A stretch of 7,090 bases of DNA from Chitinophagaceae bacterium. Its GTDB lineage: Bacteria > Bacteroidota > Bacteroidia > Chitinophagales > Chitinophagaceae. Numbering within the stretch: position 1 is the first letter of the stretch; every line of letters begins with the position of its first letter. Positions 6,353-7,090 of this stretch are shown in pieces. A model generated the notes under the pieces. It was not told the origin of the DNA. It saw only the letters and a program-made list of their open reading frames with translations, and ran no database searches. The translations under genes and the position numbers were made by a program. The stretch covers positions 1 to 7,090 of the forward strand of contig JAACZX010000120.1 of the NCBI GenBank assembly GCA_009996555.1. Reading direction: 5' to 3'.

Positions 6353-7090
6353 ATGAGAAAAATTCTATTTGTAATGCTGTCGGCTTTTCCGCTGGCATTA
6401 CTCGCCCAAAAAAAGCCGCTCGACCATTCGGTGTACGACCGGTGGCAGAGTGTGCAAAGTTCGCAAATAAGTAACGATGGGAAGTGGGTAATTTACCAGG
6501 TAAGCCCGCAGGAAGGTGACGGAGAATTAGTGATTCAATCGAGCGATGGTGCTTATAAAAAAACGATTGCCCGTGGTTACAGCTCGGTTATTACCAACGA
6601 CAGCCGTTATGTAGTGTTCAAGATCCGCCCGTTCTTTAAAGAAACACGTGATGCCCGTATTAAAAAGAAACGCCCCGATGAAATGCCGAAAGACAGTATG
6701 GCTATTATTGAATTAGGCAAAGAAGAGATTTGGAAAACAGCCCGTGTAAAAACATTCAAGACTCCGGAAAAAGGAAATGGCTGGATGGCATATCTTTTAG
6801 ATAAACCATTACCCGAAGCTCCAAAGCCTGCACCAAAACCCGATTCATTAACGCAGATCAACAAGATGGTAACAATGGCTGATTCATTGATCCGTATTGC
6901 TGATAGTTTAAAGAATAAAGCTGCAGAAGCAAAAACAAAAGGTCTTTCCTCATTACAACCTCCAAAACGTGAAGCAAGACCGGGCAATCGTCCTGCTGGC
7001 GATCCTGTAGAAGAAGGAACAGAGCTTGTGCTGCGTAATATGCAAACAGGTGAGGAACGCAAGTTCAAGCTGGTGAGTGAATATTATTTC
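6353..7090 (+). CDS. S9-family (prolyl oligopeptidase-like) secreted peptidase, N-terminal part
   Basis: The frame is open from the ATG at 6353 through the last base, giving 246 residues of a protein that continues outside the window. Residues 1-19 form a signal peptide (ILFVMLSAFPLALLA, cut near AQ-KK), so the product is exported to the periplasm or beyond. The mature start, PLDHSVYDRWQSVQSSQISNDGKW, and the following ISNDGKWVIYQVSPQEGDG (39-57) and VITNDSRYVVFKIRP (79-93) stretches look like beta-propeller blades that precede the alpha/beta-hydrolase domain of Bacteroidota S9 peptidases. KKKRPDEMPKDSMAIIELGK (104-123) is also, from memory, typical of this group. The catalytic Ser-Asp-His triad would be far downstream and is not visible. 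Residues 152-222 form a Pro/Lys/Ala-rich insertion with a short heptad section. It is divergent from the receptor. Family assignment is fairly firm; peptidase activity is inferred. Confidence 0.8.
   Translation, partial: MRKILFVMLSAFPLALLAQKKPLDHSVYDRWQSVQSSQISNDGKWVIYQVSPQEGDGELVIQSSDGAYKKTIARGYSSVITNDSRYVVFKIRPFFKETRDARIKKKRPDEMPKDSMAIIELGKEEIWKTARVKTFKTPEKGNGWMAYLLDKPLPEAPKPAPKPDSLTQINKMVTMADSLIRIADSLKNKAAEAKTKGLSSLQPPKREARPGNRPAGDPVEEGTELVLRNMQTGEERKFKLVSEYYF

Noticed and set aside
6607..7068. A 153-codon open frame on the minus strand
   Set aside because: It lies entirely inside the plus-strand S9 peptidase frame, which is open for all 246 visible codons and has a signal peptide and recognisable family sequence. 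The minus-strand product looks like antisense translation.

Overview
The window looks like chromosomal DNA from a Bacteroidota bacterium, most likely of the Chitinophagaceae type. This placement is inferred from protein style and was not tested by a search. The clues are a TonB-dependent receptor with an N-terminal carboxypeptidase-regulatory-like domain, an S9-type secreted peptidase beginning in the Bacteroidota manner, starts without clear Shine-Dalgarno sequences, and one perfect match to the Bacteroidota -7 promoter box (TAnnTTTG). GC content appears moderate, and no mobile element, RNA gene or CRISPR array is visible.

Layout, left to right. (1) 1-237 (+) is the 3' end of a glycosyltransferase resembling polyprenol-phosphate mannose synthases. 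(2) 1949-2719 and 240-1946 (both -) form a two-gene ABC transporter operon: the ATPase comes first, then a 12-segment permease whose start lies 2 bases after the ATPase stop. The permease stop and the glycosyltransferase stop converge with only 2 bases between them. (3) 2720-2797 is a short divergent promoter region. (4) 2798-3676 (+) encodes a ten-segment EamA/DMT-type inner-membrane transporter. (5) 3677-3819 is a convergent spacer built largely of degenerate 7-base tandem repeats, one array at each end and in opposite orientation. (6) 3820-6264 (-) encodes an outer-membrane TonB-dependent receptor. (7) 6265-6352 is an AT-rich divergent spacer. (8) 6353-7090 (+) is the start of a large secreted prolyl-oligopeptidase-like (S9) peptidase that runs off the window.

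Most of the window is ordinary envelope and transport housekeeping. The ABC pair should act together as an exporter or membrane-remodelling complex. The receptor and the peptidase share a divergent control region, which allows a peptide-use role, but nothing in the sequence proves it. I found no convincing new multi-gene system. The heptamer-repeat spacer at 3677-3812 is the one element that ordinary annotation would miss and is the best target for follow-up.
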